A DNA stretch of 64,000 nt from Pseudomonas oryzicola. GTDB taxonomy: Bacteria > Pseudomonadota > Gammaproteobacteria > Pseudomonadales > Pseudomonadaceae. Numbering within the stretch: the stretch's first letter is position 1; every line of letters starts with the position of its first letter. Shown piece after piece: positions 33,876 to 43,169 of the stretch. The DNA lies in contig NZ_JABWRZ020000001.1 in NCBI RefSeq assembly GCF_014269185.2, positions 211,001 to 275,000 of the forward strand, read 5' to 3'. Below the pieces are notes generated by a model, which saw nothing but the letters and a program-made list of their open reading frames with translations, did no database searches and was not told the origin of the DNA. The translations under genes were made by a program, and so were the position numbers.

Positions 33876-34274
33876 TCAGCGACGAGGTACGGAGCGGGTG
33901 CGGCCACTACCGTCGATGGCGACGAAGACGAAGACCGCTTCGGTGACCTTGCGCCATTCGCTGGACAGCGGGTCGTCGCTCCATACTTCGACCATCATCT
34001 GGATCGAGCTGCGGCCGATTTCCAGGGTCTGGGTATAGAAAGACAACTGTGCGCCAACGGCCACTGGCACCAGGAAAGCCATGCGGTCGATGGCCACGGT
34101 GGCCACACGGCCTCCGGCGACACGACTGGCCATGGCGGTCCCGGCCAGGTCCATCTGGGCGACCAACCAGCCGCCAAAGATATCGCCAAACCCGTTGGTC
34201 TCGCGCGGGAGTGCGGTGATCTGCAAGGCCAGGTCGCCCTGCGGGATAGGATCTTCTTGTTCGAGCTCAATCAT
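33876..34274 (-). CDS. Acyl-CoA thioesterase (YciA-type)
   Basis: 132-residue hotdog-fold thioesterase: ALPRETNGFGDIFGGWLVAQMDLAGTAMASRVAGGRVATVAIDRMAFLVPVAVGAQLSFYTQ. The GDIFGGWL helix with following MDLAG is the YciA/BACH active-site region. Broad acyl-CoA substrates are usual. It has the same strand as the mutarotase downstream (33804) after a 71-nt gap, so weak co-transcription is possible. The upstream 361-bp gap belongs to the divergent MFS transporter. Confidence 0.88.
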   Translation of the reverse strand: MIELEQEDPIPQGDLALQITALPRETNGFGDIFGGWLVAQMDLAGTAMASRVAGGRVATVAIDRMAFLVPVAVGAQLSFYTQTLEIGRSSIQMMVEVWSDDPLSSEWRKVTEAVFVFVAIDGSGRTRSVPRR

Positions 34275-34635
34275 GCGATGGGGCCTCTGACCCGTGACGC
34301 TTTTCGTTGGTGTGGCGCAAGGGCCGGGTAAACGATTCAGCTTGAAACATACTACGCCGATTTCGTTTCACTGGGCGGCCGTAGGGAAACTCTGCGAAAC
34401 CGCCTGACAATAATGACCGGCGTTTTCGCACAACATCCCACGTTAGGAGCAACCTTTTCCTACGAATCGCCAGTATATAGAGCATAACGGCCAGCGACGA
34501 CCGCGCATTCATGAATATGTGTATGGATTTTGTATCGCTTTCGGCCCCGCCCGGCAATTTGCTATCTTCGCCTGTCACCTACCCAGAAGCCGCGTGCCAA
34601 GTGGCCTGCATGCCCTACAAAGAGAACAATCAGCG
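34275..34635. other. 361-bp intergenic region, no gene seen
   Basis: AT-richer than its surroundings, with several stops in all frames. It lies between the divergent thioesterase and MHS transporter genes and should hold both promoters. I see no hairpin with a T-run, no REP element, and no clear -35/-10 pair. ATG-containing frames in it (for example from 34519) continue into the transporter only as N-terminal extensions. Confidence 0.7.
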
Positions 34636-35925
34636 ATGACTTCCGTGCCGAGCAGTATCGAGCAGCCTTCGCGGCCGCTGACCCGCAGTGACTACAAGAC
34701 CCTCTCACTGTCCGCACTGGGCGGCGCGCTGGAGTTCTACGACTTCATCATCTTCGTATTCTTCGCCACTGTGGTCGGCAAGCTGTTCTTCCCTGCCGAC
34801 ATGCCCGAATGGCTGCGCCTGATGCAAACCTTCGGCATCTTCGCTGCCGGCTACCTGGCGCGACCGCTGGGCGGCATCATCATGGCCCATTTCGGTGACC
34901 TGCTTGGGCGCAAGAAGATGTTCACCCTGAGTATCTTCATGATGGCCCTGCCAACATTGATCATGGGCCTGTTACCGACCTATGCGCAGATCGGCCTGTG
35001 GGCACCGATCCTGCTGCTGATGATGCGCGTGATCCAGGGCGCGGCAATCGGTGGCGAGGTACCAGGAGCCTGGGTGTTTGTGTCCGAGCACGTGCCGGCG
35101 CGCAACACAGGCTATGCCTGCGGCACCCTCACTGCCGGCCTGACCGCGGGCATCTTGCTCGGTTCGCTGGTTGCCACCCTGATCAACAGCGTCTACAGCG
35201 CAGAAGAAGTAGCCGATTACGCCTGGCGCATCCCGTTCCTGCTTGGCGGTGTGTTCGGCCTGTTCTCGGTGTACCTGCGCCGCTGGTTGCACGAAACCCC
35301 TGTGTTTGCCGAGATGCAGCAACGCAAGGCGCTGGCCGAGGAGCTGCCGCTGCGTGCCGTGCTGCGTGACCATCGTGGCCCGATCGTGCTGTCGATGCTG
35401 CTGACCTGGATGCTGTCTGCCGGCATCGTGGTGGTCATCCTGATGACTCCGGCGTTGTTGCAGAGCATCTACCATATCAGCCCGACCGATTCCCTCAAGG
35501 CGAACAGCCTGGCGATCGTGCTGCTCAGCTTCGGCTGCATCGGCGCGGGCAGTCTGGCCGACCGCTTTGGTGCTGGCCGTGTGTTCGTGATCGGCAGCCT
35601 GCTGCTGCTGGCGAGCTCCTGGACCTTCTACCACAGCCTGCCGACCCGGCCCGAGCTGCTGTTCCCGCTGTATGCGGTGACCGGTTTGTGCGTGGGCGTG
35701 ATCGGTGCGGTGCCTTATGTGATGGTCAAGGCGTTTCCGGCGGTGGTGCGGTTCAGTGGGCTATCGTTCTCGTACAACGTGGCCTACGCCATCTTTGGCG
35801 GGTTGACGCCGATGGTGGTGACTGCGCTGTTGAAGGTCAGCCCGATGGCGCCTGCCTACTATGTGGCGGGGCTGTGCGCCGTTGGCCTGCTGGTAGGGCT
35901 GTATCTGCTCGCCAACAAGCGCTAA
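34636..35925 (+). CDS. MHS-family major facilitator transporter
   Basis: 429-residue protein with about 12 hydrophobic helices. The opening SALGGALEFYDFIIFVFFATVVGKLFFP and the loop GGIIMAHFGDLLGRKKMFTLSIF (the MFS G-x-L-a-D-r-x-G-r-[R/K] motif) are typical of metabolite:H+ symporters such as citrate, alpha-ketoglutarate, shikimate and proline carriers. QGAAIGGEVPGAWVFVSEHVP is also typical. The substrate cannot be told. The ATG at 34636 is preferred over upstream in-frame codons since similarity begins at TRSDYKTLSLSALGG. Confidence 0.88.
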   Translation: MTSVPSSIEQPSRPLTRSDYKTLSLSALGGALEFYDFIIFVFFATVVGKLFFPADMPEWLRLMQTFGIFAAGYLARPLGGIIMAHFGDLLGRKKMFTLSIFMMALPTLIMGLLPTYAQIGLWAPILLLMMRVIQGAAIGGEVPGAWVFVSEHVPARNTGYACGTLTAGLTAGILLGSLVATLINSVYSAEEVADYAWRIPFLLGGVFGLFSVYLRRWLHETPVFAEMQQRKALAEELPLRAVLRDHRGPIVLSMLLTWMLSAGIVVVILMTPALLQSIYHISPTDSLKANSLAIVLLSFGCIGAGSLADRFGAGRVFVIGSLLLLASSWTFYHSLPTRPELLFPLYAVTGLCVGVIGAVPYVMVKAFPAVVRFSGLSFSYNVAYAIFGGLTPMVVTALLKVSPMAPAYYVAGLCAVGLLVGLYLLANKR

Positions 35926-35993
35926 GGCTGCTGGCCTGTTGGCGGCCAATGCCGCTCGAGCAGATGAAGCGCTGCCCTTGAGGCCGGTGCGAA

Positions 35994-36025
35994 TCCTGTA
36001 GGGGCGGCTTTAATCGCGGAGAGGG
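35994..36025. repeat. Degenerate REP element upstream of pstS
   Basis: Resembles the P. putida REP variant found at 61028: CCTGTAGGGGCGGCTTTAAT followed by CGCGGAGAGG, with several changes. It separates the MHS transporter from the pstS promoter region. Confidence 0.45.
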
Positions 36026-36047
36026 CAGGCCTGCGTTCAGGGATGGC

Positions 36048-36087
36048 CTTTCATCCAATTGTCATATTCAAGTCATATCGTATTCAT
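36048..36087 (+). promoter_or_regulatory. Pho box array upstream of pstS
   Basis: Four CTGTCAT-like half-sites start every 11 bp: CTTTCAT (36048), TTGTCAT (36059), AAGTCAT (36070), TATTCAT (36081), each separated by 4 nt. PhoB dimers bind direct repeats of this 7-mer at this spacing, so two adjacent PhoB dimers could be seated. The array ends 63 bp upstream of the pstS ATG. Confidence 0.85.
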
Positions 36088-36149
36088 GCGGCCTACAGAT
36101 ACTGGGCCCCGTTCCATCCAACACCCCCTATTCCTGCTAGGAGCAAGGC

Positions 36150-37148
36150 ATGAAACTGAAGCGTTTGATGGCGGCCCTCACCTTTGCCGCCGCTGGCGTT
36201 GCAACCGCCAACGCGGTAGCCGCTGTCGATCCTGCAATCCCGACCTACACCAAGACCACCGGTGTTTCGGGCAACCTCTCCAGCGTTGGTTCCGACACCC
36301 TCGCGAACCTGATGACACTGTGGGCCGAGGCCTACAAGAAGGAATACCCGAACGTAAACATCCAGATTCAGGCTGCCGGCTCCTCCACCGCGCCACCCGC
36401 GCTGACCGAAGGCACCGCCAACCTCGGCCCGATGAGCCGCAAGATGAAGGATGTCGAGCTGCAGGCTTTCGAGCAGAAGTACGGCTACAAACCAACCGCT
36501 ATCCCGGTTGCCGTCGATGCCCTGGCCGTGTTCGTACACAAGGACAACCCGATCAAAGGCCTGACCATGGCCCAGGTCGACGCGATCTTCTCCTCCACCC
36601 GCCTGTGCGGTGGCAAAGCCGACGTCAAGACCTGGGGTGACCTGGGCGTGACCGGCGACCTGGCCAACAAGCCAATCCAGTTGTTCGGCCGCAACTCGGT
36701 ATCCGGCACCTATGGCTACTTCAAGGAAGAAGCCCTGTGCAAAGGCGACTTCAAGCCTAACGTCAATGAACAGCCTGGTTCGGCTTCGGTCGTGCAGTCG
36801 ATCAGCTCCTCGCTGAACGGCATCGGCTACTCGGGCATTGGCTACAAGACCGCCAGCGTCAAGACGGTAGCCCTGGCCAAGAAAGAAGGCGGCGAGTTCG
36901 TTGAAGACAACGAAGCCAACGCCCTGAACGGCACCTACCCGCTGTCGCGCTTCCTGTACGTGTATGTCAACAAGGCGCCGAACAAGCCGCTGGCTCCGCT
37001 GGAGGCCGAGTTCGTCAAGCTGGTGCTGTCGCAAGCCGGCCAGCAGATCGTGGTGAAGGATGGCTACATCCCGCTGCCAGCGAAGGTCGTCGACAAGACC
37101 CTGGCTGACCTGGGCCTGTCCCACTCGGGTAGCGTCGCAAAAAAGTAA
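36150..37148 (+). CDS. pstS: Phosphate-binding protein PstS
   Basis: 332-residue periplasmic protein. Signal peptide [22 protein letters not shown], then ligand-site segments [25 protein letters not shown] and [26 protein letters not shown], and [19 protein letters not shown]. It captures orthophosphate for the PstCAB transporter. Preceded by a four-half-site Pho box and followed by a terminator-like hairpin (37161-37185); pstC has its own Pho box. This separation allows PstS to be made in excess. Confidence 0.95.
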   Translation: MKLKRLMAALTFAAAGVATANAVAAVDPAIPTYTKTTGVSGNLSSVGSDTLANLMTLWAEAYKKEYPNVNIQIQAAGSSTAPPALTEGTANLGPMSRKMKDVELQAFEQKYGYKPTAIPVAVDALAVFVHKDNPIKGLTMAQVDAIFSSTRLCGGKADVKTWGDLGVTGDLANKPIQLFGRNSVSGTYGYFKEEALCKGDFKPNVNEQPGSASVVQSISSSLNGIGYSGIGYKTASVKTVALAKKEGGEFVEDNEANALNGTYPLSRFLYVYVNKAPNKPLAPLEAEFVKLVLSQAGQQIVVKDGYIPLPAKVVDKTLADLGLSHSGSVAKK

Positions 37149-37160
37149 GTAACTGAGGCG

Positions 37161-37185
37161 GAGGCCGGCGCGGTTGCCCGGCCTC
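37161..37185 (+). terminator. Terminator-like hairpin after pstS
   Basis: GAGGCCGG (37161-37168) pairs with CCGGCCTC (37178-37185), 9-nt loop, followed by TTCC. It lies 12 bp past the pstS stop and probably limits read-through into pstC. Confidence 0.65.
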
Positions 37186-37236
37186 TTCCACGATTATCCA
37201 GCCCGAAGCCAGGCTTACTGTGCGGCGGGCTTTCGT

Positions 37237-37265
37237 GCGTCACTACTTTGTAATGTTTTTGTCAT
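37237..37265 (+). promoter_or_regulatory. Second Pho box, upstream of pstC
   Basis: TTGTAAT (37248-37254) and TTGTCAT (37259-37265) are separated by GTTT, and a weaker half-site GCGTCAC (37237-37243) sits one 11-bp step upstream. The last half-site ends 22 bp before the pstC ATG (37288). This implies that pstCAB-phoU has a PhoB-dependent promoter of its own. Confidence 0.7.
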
Positions 37266-37287
37266 ACGGGATCGCTAGGGTGTGCGC

Positions 37288-39576
37288 ATGAATGATCTGG
37301 CCAACTCCACCATGACCCAAGATAACCAGCCCGAGCGGATTGACTTCAATACGCCGGAGTTGCAACGCAAGCGCCGCATGCGCGCACTCAAGGACCGCCT
37401 GACCCGCTGGTATGTACTGGTGGGCGGGCTTGCCGTGTTGGCGGCAATCACCCTGATCTTCTTCTATCTGGCCTATGTGGTGCTGCCGCTGTTCCAGGGC
37501 GCCGAGCTGACCAGCAAGAAGGCCCTGGAGCCAACCTGGCTGCAACAGGATGCTGGCAAGCCGCTGATGATCGCGCTTGAAGAGCAGAACCTGGTGGGCA
37601 TGCGCGTTTCGGACAAGGGCCAGGCACTGTTCTTCGATACCAAGACCGGTAACGCGCTCAAGCGGGTCGACCTGCCGCTGCCGGCAGGTGCCCAGGTGAC
37701 TTCGATCAGTACCGACCAGCCGGGCAGCCCGCTGGTGGTGCTGGGCTTGTCCAATGGCCAGGCCCTGGTGTTCCACCACAGCTACAAGATTACCTACCCC
37801 GACAACAAGAAAACCATCGACCCCGGAATCGACTACCCGTACGGCGAGCAGCCGTTCGTGCTCGATGACCAGGGCCAGGCACTGGATCACGTCAGCGTCA
37901 ACGTCAATGGCGACGTCCTGCTGCTGGCCGGCTCCACCGGCGCGCACCTGCAGGTGGTCGAGCTGACCCGTAGCGAAAACATGATGACCGGCGAGGTCAC
38001 CACCGAGCAGAACCGCATCGAACTGCCGCAGATGACCGAAACGGTGAAGAACATCTTCATCGATCCACGTCAGCATTGGCTGTACGTGATCAACGGTCGC
38101 GCTACTGCCGACGTCTTCAGCTTGCGCGACAAGAGCCTCAATGGCCGGTACAAGCTGTCTGAAAGTGCGGACACCGAAATTACCGCCACGGCCCAGCTGG
38201 TTGGCGGCATCTCGCTGATCGTGGGCGACTCCAAAGGCGGGTTGACCCAGTGGTTCATGGCCCGCGACCCGGATGGCGAATCGCGTTTCAAGCAGATTCG
38301 CAGCTTCCAGATGGGCAAGGCCCCGATCGTGCAGATCGACGCCGAGGAGCGCCGCAAGGGCTTCATCGCCCTGGATGCCGAGGGCAAACTGGGCGTGTTC
38401 CACAGCACGGCGCACCGTACCCTGCTGGTCGAGCAGGCCGCCGAAAGCGCCGGCATCCTGGCCCTGTCGCCCCGCGCCAACCGCATCATGATCGAAGAGG
38501 GCGGCAAGCTGCTGCCGCTGAGCCTGCATAACCCGCATCCGGAAATTTCCTTCAGCGCGCTGTGGGGCAAGGTCTGGTACGAGAACTATGACGAGCCGAA
38601 GTACGTCTGGCAGTCGACTGCCTCGAACACCGACTTCGAGCCCAAGCTGAGCCTGTCGCCGCTGACTTTCGGTACCCTCAAGGCGGCGTTCTACGCCATG
38701 GTGCTGGCGGCCCCGCTGGCGATTGCCGCAGCCATCTACACCGCCTACTTCATGGCCCCGGGCATGCGCCGCAAGGTCAAGCCGGTGATCGAACTGATGG
38801 AAGCGATGCCGACGGTGATTCTCGGCTTCTTCGCCGGCCTGTTCCTCGCCCCCTACCTGGAGGGCCACCTGCCGGGCGTATTCAGCCTGTTCGTGATCAT
38901 GCCGATCGGCATCCTGGCAGCAGGCTTTGCCTGGAGCCGGCTGCCCGAGTCGATTCGCCAGCGCATTCCGGATGGCTGGGAAGCGGCCATCCTGATCCCG
39001 GTGATCCTGGTGATCGGCTGGTTCGCCTTGTACATGAGCCCGCTCCTGGAAACCTGGTTCTTCGGCGGCGACATGCGCCTGTGGATCAAACGCGACCTGG
39101 ATATCAACTACGACCAGCGCAACGCCCTGGTGGTGGGTATCGCCATGGGCTTCGCGGTCATCCCGAACATCTACTCCATCGCCGAAGATGCCGTGTTCAG
39201 CGTGCCGCGCAGCCTGACCCTGGGCTCCTTGGCGCTCGGTGCCACGCCCTGGCAGACCCTGACCCGCGTCGTCATCCTCACCGCCAGCCCGGGTATCTTC
39301 TCGGCGCTGATGATCGGTATGGGCCGTGCGGTGGGTGAAACCATGATCGTGCTGATGGCCACCGGCAACACCCCGGTGATGGAGCTGAACCTGTTCGACG
39401 GCATGCGTACCCTGGCCGCTAACGTGGCCGTGGAAATGCCGGAATCGGAAGTCGGCGGCAGCCACTATCGCGTGCTGTTCCTGGCCGCGCTGGTACTGCT
39501 GATGTTCACGTTCATCATGAACACCTTGGCCGAGCTGATTCGCCAGCGTCTGCGCAAGAAATACTCGTCGCTTTGA
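37288..39576 (+). CDS. pstC: Phosphate ABC transporter permease PstC (long form)
   Basis: 762-residue permease, more than twice the size of E. coli PstC (about 319). After a basic cytoplasmic tail and a first membrane helix (LVGGLAVLAAITLIFFYLAYVVLPLF) there is a large domain of about 380 residues, repetitive in beta-strand-like pieces (for example QALFFDTKTG, LGLSNGQALVFHHSYK, QHWLYVINGRATADVFSLRD). The BPD permease module begins near residue 450 (FGTLKAAFYAMVLAAPLAIAAAIYTAYFM) and includes the EAA loop VPRSLTLGSLALGATPWQTL. The extra domain may be periplasmic and beta-propeller-like. ATG 37288 follows AGGG; GTG 37282 is an alternative. Confidence 0.9.
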   Translation: MNDLANSTMTQDNQPERIDFNTPELQRKRRMRALKDRLTRWYVLVGGLAVLAAITLIFFYLAYVVLPLFQGAELTSKKALEPTWLQQDAGKPLMIALEEQNLVGMRVSDKGQALFFDTKTGNALKRVDLPLPAGAQVTSISTDQPGSPLVVLGLSNGQALVFHHSYKITYPDNKKTIDPGIDYPYGEQPFVLDDQGQALDHVSVNVNGDVLLLAGSTGAHLQVVELTRSENMMTGEVTTEQNRIELPQMTETVKNIFIDPRQHWLYVINGRATADVFSLRDKSLNGRYKLSESADTEITATAQLVGGISLIVGDSKGGLTQWFMARDPDGESRFKQIRSFQMGKAPIVQIDAEERRKGFIALDAEGKLGVFHSTAHRTLLVEQAAESAGILALSPRANRIMIEEGGKLLPLSLHNPHPEISFSALWGKVWYENYDEPKYVWQSTASNTDFEPKLSLSPLTFGTLKAAFYAMVLAAPLAIAAAIYTAYFMAPGMRRKVKPVIELMEAMPTVILGFFAGLFLAPYLEGHLPGVFSLFVIMPIGILAAGFAWSRLPESIRQRIPDGWEAAILIPVILVIGWFALYMSPLLETWFFGGDMRLWIKRDLDINYDQRNALVVGIAMGFAVIPNIYSIAEDAVFSVPRSLTLGSLALGATPWQTLTRVVILTASPGIFSALMIGMGRAVGETMIVLMATGNTPVMELNLFDGMRTLAANVAVEMPESEVGGSHYRVLFLAALVLLMFTFIMNTLAELIRQRLRKKYSSL

Positions 39577-39593
39577 TAGAAAGGTAGCGATCC

Positions 39594-41264
39594 GTGAAAA
39601 AGGATTCCCTCAAAGGCTGGTTCAAGAGCGGCGCCCCAGGCGTCTGGATGAGCGGCGGCGCGGTGGCCATGGCAGTGATCATGACCGTCGGCCTGCTGGC
39701 GGTGATTGCCGTGCGCGGGCTGGGCCACTTCTGGCCGGCCGATCTTGTCCAGGCTACCTACAAGGTACCGGGCCAGGCCGATCACGTCGTCATCGGCGAA
39801 GTGGTGCAGAAGGAAGAAGTACCCCGGGCCCGTCTGAAGGGCGCCGGCCTGCCGGTGCCTGACCAGGGCCCGGAATTCATGACCCGCGAGCTGATCAAGG
39901 TCGGAAACCGCGACCTCAACGGCAGCGACTTCACCTGGGTGGTCGGTGAGTGGCTGGTCGATGAGCAGCACCCGGCCGACCTGGTTGCCCTGGAGCGCCG
40001 CGAGTGGGGCAACTTCTACGGTTATCTGGTCAGCGTCAAGCAAGAAGGCCGGGTGGTCGCCGAGGGGCCTGCCGCCTGGAGCGAGCTGCAGGCCCGACTC
40101 AAGCGTGCCAACCAACTCAACAGCGAGCTGCAAAGCCTCGAGAAGAAGGACATCGGTGCCATCAACCATGGCCTCGAGCGCCTGCGCCTGCAGGCCCGCA
40201 AGCTGGAGCTGGACGGCAAGCTGGACGCCGCTGCCCAGGCCGACATGGACGCCGACCGCGCCGAGCTGAACAGCCGCTACAAGGCCATCGAAGAGCGCCT
40301 GACCGGCCTGCACCAGGCATTTGCGCGTGACAGCCTGGTGGCCCGCGATGCCAATGGCCAAGAAGTGGAGATCAACCTGAGCAAGGTGGTGCATGCCATC
40401 CAGCCGAATGCCATGTCGGGCTTCACCAAGCTGGGCAGCTACTTTACCAAGGTGTGGGAGTTCCTCAGCGACGACCCGCGTGAGGCCAACACCGAAGGCG
40501 GTATTTTCCCGGCCATCTTCGGTACCGTGATGATGACCTTGATCATGGCCGTGATCGTTACCCCGTTCGGGGTGCTGGCTGCCGTCTATCTGCGCGAATA
40601 CGCCAGGCAGGGCCCGGTGACCCGGCTGATCCGCATCGCGGTGAACAACCTGGCCGGGGTGCCGGCGATCGTCTATGGCGTGTTCGGCCTGGGCTTCTTC
40701 GTCTACGTGCTGGGTGGTTCGATCGACCGCCTGTTCTTCCCCGAAGCGTTGCCGGCACCCACCCTGGGTACCCCGGGGCTGCTGTGGGCATCGCTGACCC
40801 TGGCGTTGCTGGCCGTGCCGGTGGTGATCGTCGCCACCGAGGAAGGCCTGGCGCGTATCCCGCGCACCGTGCGCGAGGGTTCGCTGGCCCTGGGTGCGAC
40901 CAAGGCCGAGACCCTGTGGAAAATCGTCTTGCCCATGGCCAGCCCGGCCATGATGACCGGCATGATCCTGGCCGTGGCCCGCGCCGCCGGTGAAGTGGCG
41001 CCGCTGATGCTGGTGGGGGTGGTCAAGCTGGCGCCGTCGCTGCCGGTGGATGGGAACTACCCGTACCTGCACCTGGACCAGAAGATCATGCACCTGGGCT
41101 TCCACATCTATGACGTCGGCTTCCAGAGCCCCAACGTCGAAGCCGCGCGGCCACTGGTGTACGCCACGGCGCTGCTGCTGGTGCTGGTGATCGCGGCCCT
41201 CAACCTCTCGGCCGTGTGGATTCGCAACCACCTGCGCGAAAAGTACAAAGCCCTCGATAGCTGA
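39594..41264 (+). CDS. pstA: Phosphate ABC transporter permease PstA (long form)
   Basis: 556-residue permease, larger than E. coli PstA (about 296). A helix near residues 18-43 is followed by an extended region (about 45-300) with a predicted coiled coil (ARLKRANQLNSELQSLEKKDIGAINHGLERLRLQARKLELDGKLDAAAQADMDADRAELN). The BPD permease domain begins near GIFPAIFGTVMMTLIMAVIVTPFGVLAAVYLREYARQG and contains VREGSLALGATKAETLWKIVLP (EAA loop). It begins at GTG 39594 after AAAGG, 17 nt past pstC. A hairpin follows before pstB. Confidence 0.9.
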   Translation: MKKDSLKGWFKSGAPGVWMSGGAVAMAVIMTVGLLAVIAVRGLGHFWPADLVQATYKVPGQADHVVIGEVVQKEEVPRARLKGAGLPVPDQGPEFMTRELIKVGNRDLNGSDFTWVVGEWLVDEQHPADLVALERREWGNFYGYLVSVKQEGRVVAEGPAAWSELQARLKRANQLNSELQSLEKKDIGAINHGLERLRLQARKLELDGKLDAAAQADMDADRAELNSRYKAIEERLTGLHQAFARDSLVARDANGQEVEINLSKVVHAIQPNAMSGFTKLGSYFTKVWEFLSDDPREANTEGGIFPAIFGTVMMTLIMAVIVTPFGVLAAVYLREYARQGPVTRLIRIAVNNLAGVPAIVYGVFGLGFFVYVLGGSIDRLFFPEALPAPTLGTPGLLWASLTLALLAVPVVIVATEEGLARIPRTVREGSLALGATKAETLWKIVLPMASPAMMTGMILAVARAAGEVAPLMLVGVVKLAPSLPVDGNYPYLHLDQKIMHLGFHIYDVGFQSPNVEAARPLVYATALLLVLVIAALNLSAVWIRNHLREKYKALDS

Positions 41265-41280
41265 TCCTGATCGCAAGCGT

Positions 41281-41301
41281 GCCGCGCCCAGGTGGCGCGG
41301 C
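41281..41301 (+). promoter_or_regulatory. Hairpin in the pstA-pstB gap
   Basis: GCCGCGCC (41281-41288), CAGGT, GGCGCGGC (41294-41301) form an 8-bp stem in the 72-nt pstA-pstB gap. Only a short CCCTTT follows, so it may act as an mRNA processing or stabilising element rather than a terminator. Confidence 0.55.
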
Positions 41302-41336
41302 CCTTTGAAACGAATTGTTAGCGTATGGAGTTGACC

Positions 41337-42170
41337 ATGCAGCAAGAATCCCACGCCCACGGCATCGACATGTCTGCCCTGGGCCGCGACAAGCAAGGCC
41401 TGCGCCTGGCTGAAGAAACCGTGGCCATCGAAGTGCCGGGCCTGAGCCTGTTCTACGGCGACAAACAAGCGCTGTTCGACGTGCAGATGAACATTCCCAA
41501 GCAGCGCGTGACCGCCTTCATCGGCCCGTCCGGCTGCGGCAAGTCGACCCTGCTGCGCACCTTCAACCGCATGAACGACCTGGTTGACGGCTGCCGTGTG
41601 GAAGGCGCCATCAACCTGTACGGCAACAACATCTACCGCAAGGGCGAAGACGTGGCCGAGCTGCGCCGCCGTGTTGGCATGGTGTTCCAGAAGCCCAACC
41701 CGTTCCCCAAGACCATTTATGAGAACGTGGTCTACGGCCTGCGTATCCAGGGCATCAACAAGAAGCGCGTGCTCGACGAAGCAGTCGAGTGGGCGCTGAA
41801 GGGCGCGGCCCTGTGGGACGAGGTCAAGGACCGCCTGCATGATTCGGCCCTGGGCCTGTCCGGCGGCCAGCAGCAGCGCCTGGTCATCGCCCGCACCATC
41901 GCCGTGGAGCCGGAGGTGCTGCTGCTCGACGAACCGTGCTCGGCACTGGACCCGATCTCGACCCTGAAAGTCGAGGAACTGATCTACGAACTGAAATCCA
42001 GGTACACCATCGTCATCGTGACCCACAACATGCAACAGGCGGCCCGTGTCTCTGACTACACCGCGTTCATGTACATGGGCAAGCTGGTCGAATTCGGCGA
42101 TACCGACACCCTGTTCACCAACCCGGCGAAGAAGCAGACCGAAGACTACATCACCGGTCGCTACGGCTAG
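41337..42170 (+). CDS. pstB: Phosphate ABC transporter ATPase PstB
   Basis: 277-residue ATPase powering phosphate uptake through PstCA. Walker [11 protein letters not shown] loop [23 protein letters not shown] signature LSGGQQQR, Walker [14 protein letters not shown] and the switch [11 protein letters not shown]. The ATG at 41337 has GGAG seven bases upstream; the ATG at 41325 has no Shine-Dalgarno. PhoU begins 64 nt downstream. Confidence 0.96.
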   Translation: MQQESHAHGIDMSALGRDKQGLRLAEETVAIEVPGLSLFYGDKQALFDVQMNIPKQRVTAFIGPSGCGKSTLLRTFNRMNDLVDGCRVEGAINLYGNNIYRKGEDVAELRRRVGMVFQKPNPFPKTIYENVVYGLRIQGINKKRVLDEAVEWALKGAALWDEVKDRLHDSALGLSGGQQQRLVIARTIAVEPEVLLLDEPCSALDPISTLKVEELIYELKSRYTIVIVTHNMQQAARVSDYTAFMYMGKLVEFGDTDTLFTNPAKKQTEDYITGRYG

Positions 42171-42234
42171 CAGCCCTGCGGCACAGGGAACCAGACGATT
42201 ACTTGAAGCTTTGAGCTTCTTCGCGGAGCGAATG

Positions 42235-43005
42235 ATGATCAACAAAGAAAGCCTTACCCATCACATTTCCCAGCAGTTCAACGCCGAGCTCGAAGAGGTG
42301 CGCAGCCACCTGCTGGCCATGGGCGGGCTGGTCGAGAAACAGGTCAACGACGCGGTCACCGCGCTGATCGAGGCCGACTCGGGCCTGGCCCAGCAAGTGC
42401 GCGAGGTCGACGAGCAGATCAACCAGATGGAGCGCAACATCGACGAGGAGTGCTTGCGGATCCTGGCCCGTCGTCAGCCAGCGGCTTCCGACCTGCGCCT
42501 GATCATCAGCATCTCCAAGTCGGTGATCGACCTGGAGCGCATTGGTGACGAGTCGACCAAGATCGCCCGCCGCGCCATCCAGTTGTGCGAGGAAGGCGAG
42601 TCGCCGCGTGGCTACGTCGAGGTGCGCCACATCGGCGACCAGGTGCGCAACATGGTCCGTGATGCGCTGGACGCCTTTGCCCGCTTCGACGCCGACCTGG
42701 CGTTGTCGGTGGCCCAGTACGACAAGACCATCGACCGTGAATACAAGACCGCCCTGCGCGAGCTGGTGACCTACATGATGGAAGACCCGCGCTCGATCTC
42801 GCGGGTGCTGAGCGTGATCTGGGTCCTGCGTTCGCTGGAGCGTATCGGCGACCACGCGCGCAACATCTCCGAGCTGGTGATCTACCTGGTCCGCGGCACC
42901 GATGTGCGCCACATGGGCCTCAAGCGCATGACTGCGGAAGTGCAGGGCACCGCAGTCGATGACGGCGAAAAAGCTAATGTTCCGGCTGAACCTGACGATA
43001 AGTAA
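42235..43005 (+). CDS. phoU: Phosphate signalling protein PhoU
   Basis: 256-residue all-helical protein made of two PhoU three-helix repeats (HHISQQFNAELEEVRSHLLAMGGLVEKQVNDAVTALIEADS and the second near GYVEVRHIGDQVRNMVRDALDAFARFD). Metal-site segments ERIGDESTKIARRA and ERIGDHARNISELV are present. It links the Pst transporter to PhoR, suppressing the Pho response in high phosphate. Two adjacent ATGs; 42235 has the better GGAG spacing (6) than 42232. The C-terminus is followed by a terminator. Confidence 0.95.
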   Translation: MINKESLTHHISQQFNAELEEVRSHLLAMGGLVEKQVNDAVTALIEADSGLAQQVREVDEQINQMERNIDEECLRILARRQPAASDLRLIISISKSVIDLERIGDESTKIARRAIQLCEEGESPRGYVEVRHIGDQVRNMVRDALDAFARFDADLALSVAQYDKTIDREYKTALRELVTYMMEDPRSISRVLSVIWVLRSLERIGDHARNISELVIYLVRGTDVRHMGLKRMTAEVQGTAVDDGEKANVPAEPDDK

Positions 43006-43023
43006 GGTTGCTCCCGAGCATCG

Positions 43024-43048
43024 ACGCCCGGCCTTGGCCGGGCGTTTT
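43024..43048 (+). terminator. Intrinsic terminator of pstCAB-phoU
   Basis: ACGCCCGGCC (43024-43033) and GGCCGGGCGT (43036-43045) with a two-base centre, then TTTT (43045-43048), 19 bp after the phoU stop. Confidence 0.88.
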
Positions 43049-43169
43049 CGTTTGCGGTCGAGGAGCCGGCAGGCACCCGCGAACGATGTGAAGAAGTCCC
43101 GGCGTGACCAGGTTGTAGCAAATGGCCATTATTCGGCGGTAGGCTAGCCGGGATTCAGAAGGAGTATCG

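Noticed and set aside
37243..42245. Very long minus-strand open frames (740 and 926 codons) opposite pstC, pstA and pstB.
   Set aside because: They are antisense shadows in GC-rich DNA. The peptides are low-complexity His/Gln/Val-rich with no domain, while the plus-strand frames encode recognisable Pst proteins.
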